Both the position numbers and the translations under genes were made by a program. Below the pieces are notes generated by a model. It did no database searches. It saw only the letters and a program-made list of their open reading frames with translations, and was not told where the DNA came from. Source: JAGWAJ01 sp965215155 (GTDB lineage: Bacteria > Acidobacteriota > Vicinamibacteria > Vicinamibacterales > UBA8438). Taken from it: 64,000 nucleotides of DNA. This document shows, in pieces, positions 60,205 through 64,000 of the stretch (position 1 is its first letter; each line of letters starts with the position of its first letter). The stretch spans positions 868,001 to 932,000 of the forward strand of contig CBDCCY010000001.1 in the NCBI GenBank assembly GCA_965215155.1, given 5' to 3'.

Positions 60205-61389
60205 TCAGATCCGTTCGAAGATGCCGGCCGCGCCCATCCCGCCGCCCACGCACATCGTCACCATACCGTAACGGCCGTTCCGCCGCCGCAGCTCGTACAG
60301 CAACGTCGTGGTCAGCTTCGCCCCCGTGCACCCGAGGGGATGCCCCAGGGCGATCGCGCCGCCGTTCACGTTCAGCTTGTCGGGGTCGATCGGCAGTTCC
60401 CGCAGGCAGGCGAGGATCTGGGCCGCGAAGGCCTCGTTCAGCTCCACCAGGTCGATATCGTCCAGTGTCAGGCCGGCCAGCTTCAGGGCCTTGCGCATGG
60501 CCGGCACGGGCCCGATCCCGAACAGCTCCGGCTCGACGCCGGCCGTGGCGTACGTCACGAACCGCGCGAGCGGGGTCAGGCCGGCCTCCCGCGCACGCTC
60601 GGCGGAGGTGACGACGACGGCCGCCGCCCCGTCGCTCGTCTGGGACGAGTTTCCGGCCGTGACCGACCCCCGGGCATGGAACACGGGGCGAAGCTGACCG
60701 AGCCGCTCCAGGGACGTATCGCGCCGCGGCCCCTCGTCGGTCGTGAACGTCACCTCGCGCCGGCGGGGCGCGCCGCCGTTCGCGTCGTCCGCTTCGGCCA
60801 GGGCGACGGTCAGGGGGACGATCTCGTCGTCGAAGCGGCCGGCCTCGATGGCCGCCAACGCCCGCTCGTGGCTGCGCAGTGCGAACGCGTCCTGCTCCTC
60901 GCGCGAGATCCGCGAGGCGCGGGCGTGGTTCTCGGCGACGAGACCGGTGCTCAGGTAGACGTCCGGGTAGTGGGCGACCAGCTCCGGGTTCGGGGCCACC
61001 TTGTGACCGCCCATCGGGACGAGGCTCATCGACTCCGTGCCGCCGGCGACGATCGTGCGGGCCGACCCGCAGATGACGCGCTCGGCCGCGAAGGCGATCG
61101 ACTGGAGGCCCGACGAGCAGAAGCGGTTGATGGTCACGGCGGACGCCTGGACCGGAATGCCGGCCCTGAGGCTCGCGATCCGCGCCACGTTCATCCCCTG
61201 CTCGGCCTCGGGCATCGCGCAGCCGAGGATGACGTCGTCGACCTCGGCGGCGTCGATGCCCGGAGCGCGCCGCAGGCTCTCGCGGATCGCTGCCGCGGCC
61301 ATCTCGTCGGGGCGGGTGGTGCGGAGCGTGCCCTTGGGGGCCTTGCCCGCGGCAGTGCGAACGGCCGAAGCGATGACGGCGTCGGTCAT
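60205..61389 (-). CDS. fadA: Acetyl-CoA C-acyltransferase (thiolase)
   Basis: 394 residues. The acylated Cys is in INRFCSSGLQSIAFAAERVI, the His in ALGHPLGCTGAKLTTTLL and the second Cys in MVTMCVGGGMGAAGIFE. LNEAFAAQILACLREL is typical. It cleaves 3-ketoacyl-CoA in the last step of beta-oxidation and works with the FadB-like protein encoded upstream. The alpha/beta hydrolase gene ends 17 bases before its ATG. Confidence 0.95.
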   Translation of the reverse strand: MTDAVIASAVRTAAGKAPKGTLRTTRPDEMAAAAIRESLRRAPGIDAAEVDDVILGCAMPEAEQGMNVARIASLRAGIPVQASAVTINRFCSSGLQSIAFAAERVICGSARTIVAGGTESMSLVPMGGHKVAPNPELVAHYPDVYLSTGLVAENHARASRISREEQDAFALRSHERALAAIEAGRFDDEIVPLTVALAEADDANGGAPRRREVTFTTDEGPRRDTSLERLGQLRPVFHARGSVTAGNSSQTSDGAAAVVVTSAERAREAGLTPLARFVTYATAGVEPELFGIGPVPAMRKALKLAGLTLDDIDLVELNEAFAAQILACLRELPIDPDKLNVNGGAIALGHPLGCTGAKLTTTLLYELRRRNGRYGMVTMCVGGGMGAAGIFERI

Positions 61390-61406
61390 GGGTTCCTACC
61401 TCACGT

Positions 61407-62402
61407 TCACGTTAGTCGGGACCAGCCTCCCGCCGCAACCGGCACCGCGGTTCCCGATTGCCCCGCCGCGGCCTCCGGGGGCGCGGCGGATGCCGCGGGC
61501 GGCGCAGGTGCCGCAGGCGACGCCGAAGCCGCGGCCCTTGCGGGCGACGCCGAAGCCGCGGCCCTTGCGGGGCGAACGCCGGGGCCGCGTCCCTTGCGGG
61601 CGGCCTCCGGGGCGGCGGCCGGCGCGCCGGCGTGGGCCGCCACGAACGCGCCGACGACCGCCGCGTAGCGCGCCGGCTGGGTGACCAGGCCGATATGACC
61701 GGTGCCGGGAAGCAGCGTGTGGCGAGCCCCGGCGATCGCACCCAGGTACTCGAGGCTGCTGGCGACCGGCACCACGCGGTCGAGGCGCGCCTCCCCGGTG
61801 ACGACCTGCGTCGGCGCGGCAACCCGGCTGCAGTCGGCCGCGAAGTCCACGCTTCTCACGAGGCGGACGCGCTCCGCCATGCGGGTCGCCACGAACCGGT
61901 GCCGGGTAACGCGCCGCAGGTGCTGCCAGCCGAACGCGAGCCGCGCCCCGAGGTCCGGGATGGCGACCGCGATCTCCGGGTAGAGCCGGAACGGCGAGGA
62001 CAGGGCGAAGACCGGCGCCATCAGCCGCGGGGCCCGGAGGTAGCGTTCGACCCGGCACGGCGGCCGCCAGCCCGGCGCGGGCGGCGACGAGAGCGTCAGC
62101 GACGTGACGCGCTCGGGCCGCCGGGCCGCGTAGTGCACCGCGATCCAGCCGCCGTAGGAGACCCCGCAGACGGCGGCCCGGGCCAGACCCGCGCGGCCCA
62201 GCAACTCGTCGACCCAGTCGACGAAGCTCTCGAAGCCGGCCTCCGGATCGAGCTCGCGGAGTCCGCCGGCGTCACCGGGGAGCGACGCGGTGAGGACCCG
62301 GCAGCGTTCTGCCAGCGCGTCGACCGCAGGCCGCAGCCACTCCCAGCGTCCCTGGATGCCGGGGACGAGCACGAGCGGCGGACCGGAGCCGACGTCAATC
62401 AT
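61407..62402 (-). CDS. Alpha/beta hydrolase with Ala-rich tail
   Basis: 331 residues. LVLVPGIQGRWEWLRPAVDA gives the oxyanion loop, AAVCGVSYGGWIAVHYAARR the nucleophile elbow GVSYGG, TQVVTGEARLDRVVP the acid and LPGTGHIGLVTQP the histidine. From about residue 265 the tail is repeated Ala/Arg/Pro (RAAASASPARAAASASPAA), a low-complexity extension not needed for the fold. Located between thiolase and FadB-like genes, it may act as an acyl-CoA or lipid thioesterase, but this is inference. Confidence 0.83.
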   Translation of the reverse strand: MIDVGSGPPLVLVPGIQGRWEWLRPAVDALAERCRVLTASLPGDAGGLRELDPEAGFESFVDWVDELLGRAGLARAAVCGVSYGGWIAVHYAARRPERVTSLTLSSPPAPGWRPPCRVERYLRAPRLMAPVFALSSPFRLYPEIAVAIPDLGARLAFGWQHLRRVTRHRFVATRMAERVRLVRSVDFAADCSRVAAPTQVVTGEARLDRVVPVASSLEYLGAIAGARHTLLPGTGHIGLVTQPARYAAVVGAFVAAHAGAPAAAPEAARKGRGPGVRPARAAASASPARAAASASPAAPAPPAASAAPPEAAAGQSGTAVPVAAGGWSRLT

Positions 62403-62430
62403 GGCGAAGCCGGTTCTCGGCTCTGCGAGC

Positions 62431-64000
62431 TCAGTTCCGGAGCGTCTTGCCGGTCTTCAGCGTGTGCGCCATCCGTTCCTGCGTCCTCGGCTCGCCGCAC
62501 AGGCTGAGGAACGCCTCGCGCTCCAGGTCGAGCAGGTGCTGTTCGCCGACCGGCATGGCGTGCGGGATGTCGCCGCCGGCGAGCACGTGGGCCAGCCTGC
62601 GCCCGATGAGCGCGTCGTGATCGCTGATCCGCCCGCCCCGCCATGCGAGGTGCACGCCGAGCTGGAGGGCCGCGCGCGTGTCGGGTCCGCCGGCCGTGAT
62701 GCGGCGCTCCGGCGCCGGCGGCTGGTAGGCCGGCGCGAGGGCGAGCGCCGCGGACTTCGCGTCGCCGAGCAGCCGCTCCCGGTTCATGGTCACCCCGTCG
62801 GCCTCCCGCAGGAGGCCGAGGCGCCGGGCGTCGGCGGCGCTCGTCGAGACCGTCCCGAAGCCGATCAGCTCGAACGCGCGCTGCACGAACGGCAGGAGGT
62901 CCGCGGCACCGGACGGAGCGGAGCCGACGAAGCGCGCCAGCAGCTCCTTCGTCCCGCCGCCGGCCGGGATCAGGCCCACGCCCACCTCGACCTGCCCCAT
63001 GTACGTCTCGGCCGCCGCCTGCACCCGGTCCGCGTGGAGCGCGATCTCGCAACCGCCCCCGAGGGCGAGGCCGGCGGGGGCGACGACGACCGGCACGGGG
63101 GCGCGGCGCAGGCCGACGACCGCCGACTGGAACGCGCGGACCATCAGGTCGATCTCGTCCCAGTTCTCCTCCTGCGCCTCGAGCAGCACCAGCATCAGGT
63201 TGGCGCCGGCGGAGAAGTTCACCGCGTCGTTCCCCACGACCAGCGCCTCGAAGTTGCGTCCCGCCTCCGCCGCGCCGGCGGCCAGCATGTCGACTGCGTC
63301 GCCGCCGAGCGTGTTCATCTTCGAGTGGAACTCGACCGCCAGGACCCCGTCCCCGAGGTCCACGAGGCTCGCTCCGGCGTTGCGCCGGACGACCGCCCCG
63401 CTCTCGCGCGCGCTGCGCAGTACCTCGAGCCCCGCCCCGGCCGGCGGCAGGCGCCCCTCGCGGAAGCGCCCCGGGCCGCTCGCGGCGGGCGGGGCGGGGC
63501 CGCCGAGCTCGCGCACCAGCGCCGGCGGTTCCGTCACCGAGCACGACTCGAGCACCGCGCCGGCGCCGATGGCGTCCCAGAGCTCGAACGGTCCGAGCTC
63601 CCAGCCGAAGCCCCAGCGCATCGCCCGGTCGACGTCGTCGATGGAGCGGGCGACCCGCGGCGCAACCTCGGCCGCGTAGACCAGCGTGGGGCCGAGCGTC
63701 GCGCGCAGGAACGCGCCGGCGCGCCCCCCGTCCGCGAACAGGGTCCGGACGCGCACGGCGAGGTCGTCGATGGCCTGCGCCGCCTCCAGCGCGGGCAGCG
63801 CCGGGGCCCGCCGCTCCCGGTAGTCCAGCGATTCCGTGTCGAGCGTCAGGATCGTCCGCTGGCCGCGCTCACCGGCCTTCTTGTAGAAGCCCTGCCCGGC
63901 GCGGGCGCCGATCAGGCCGCGCTCGATCATGCGGGTCACCAGCGCGGGCAGCGCGAACGCGTCCCGCTCGCCGGCGAGTTGCGCGGCCAACGTCGCCGCC
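62431..64000 (-). CDS. fadB: 3-hydroxyacyl-CoA dehydrogenase / enoyl-CoA hydratase, N-terminus outside the window
   Basis: At least 520 residues; the frame runs off the right edge. The visible part starts at the end of the dehydrogenase (LIGARAGQGFYKKAGERG, DDVDRAMRWGFGWELGPFEL). It then has a crotonase domain (LVVGNDAVNFSAGANLMLVL, PVVVAPAGLALGGGCEIALH, EVGVGLIPAGGGTKELLARF) in the second half. This dehydrogenase-first order fits FadN/B-type enzymes. It hydrates enoyl-CoA and oxidises 3-hydroxyacyl-CoA. It heads the cluster with hydrolase, thiolase and acyl-CoA dehydrogenase genes all on the minus strand. Confidence 0.92.
   Translation of the reverse strand, partial: AATLAAQLAGERDAFALPALVTRMIERGLIGARAGQGFYKKAGERGQRTILTLDTESLDYRERRAPALPALEAAQAIDDLAVRVRTLFADGGRAGAFLRATLGPTLVYAAEVAPRVARSIDDVDRAMRWGFGWELGPFELWDAIGAGAVLESCSVTEPPALVRELGGPAPPAASGPGRFREGRLPPAGAGLEVLRSARESGAVVRRNAGASLVDLGDGVLAVEFHSKMNTLGGDAVDMLAAGAAEAGRNFEALVVGNDAVNFSAGANLMLVLLEAQEENWDEIDLMVRAFQSAVVGLRRAPVPVVVAPAGLALGGGCEIALHADRVQAAAETYMGQVEVGVGLIPAGGGTKELLARFVGSAPSGAADLLPFVQRAFELIGFGTVSTSAADARRLGLLREADGVTMNRERLLGDAKSAALALAPAYQPPAPERRITAGGPDTRAALQLGVHLAWRGGRISDHDALIGRRLAHVLAGGDIPHAMPVGEQHLLDLEREAFLSLCGEPRTQERMAHTLKTGKTLRN

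Overview
The window is a continuous, very GC-rich stretch of a Gram-negative bacterial chromosome. Evidence for this is SdhCAB, TRAP transport with a TatT lipoprotein, outer-membrane and signal-peptide proteins, and a eukaryote-like P5C dehydrogenase. Gene content and base use resemble Acidobacteriota of the Vicinamibacteria type, but there is no rRNA here, so this assignment is a guess. Almost all DNA is coding and genes run on both strands in short operons. I saw no tRNA, rRNA or CRISPR array.

Layout. 0-9 kb: end of an IS1634-type transposase, a DUF4870 membrane protein, Mrp/ApbC, a Fic protein with a palindromic operator, a frameshifted pcm, a polysaccharide deacetylase, glucokinase, a BRCT-MerR-TPR protein, a small Cys protein, infA and a relB remnant. 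9-17 kb: an outer-membrane protein coupled to an acyl ligase-carrier-acyltransferase fusion, threonine dehydratase coupled to an MNT-HEPN protein, a CCA-adding-type enzyme and a formylglycine-generating-enzyme-like protein. 17-25 kb: a TRAP operon (TatT, DctP, fused DctQM) invaded by a group II intron, then a TolB-like protein. 25-33 kb: proline dehydrogenase, a PlsB-like acyltransferase, a glycine-zipper protein, a Na/Pi symporter, a ThiO-like oxidase, P5C dehydrogenase and a 1-Cys peroxiredoxin. 34-37.5 kb: sdhCAB. 37.5-42 kb: an accessory island with PD-(D/E)XK proteins, an AbiEii pair and a decayed AAA ATPase; two members are broken. 42-51.8 kb: sodium symporter pair, DUF6282, peptidase-Smr-QueF, HU, an E2 acyltransferase with LipB, an MDH-like protein, an SDR and an FHA protein. 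51.9-64 kb: an alpha/beta hydrolase, YgfZ, ThiI followed by a rhodanese, SirB1, then a fatty-acid beta-oxidation cluster (acyl-CoA dehydrogenase, thiolase, hydrolase, FadB-like).

Several signals cut across genes. (1) Extended -10 boxes (TGnTAnnnT) sit 7-8 nt before the start codon of several genes, including infA (TTG start), TatT and two members of a three-member family of small membrane coiled-coil proteins, which suggests leaderless transcription. (2) A dispersed palindromic repeat built on TAGGAGTCTGCG sits at gene ends and supplies the stop codon of at least three genes; a three-copy 74-bp array of it lies between pruA and the peroxiredoxin gene. (3) The group II intron lies between the promoter/Shine-Dalgarno region and the ATG of one of the small coiled-coil genes. 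(4) In-frame Ala/Gly/Pro microrepeats interrupt or extend many otherwise conserved enzymes.
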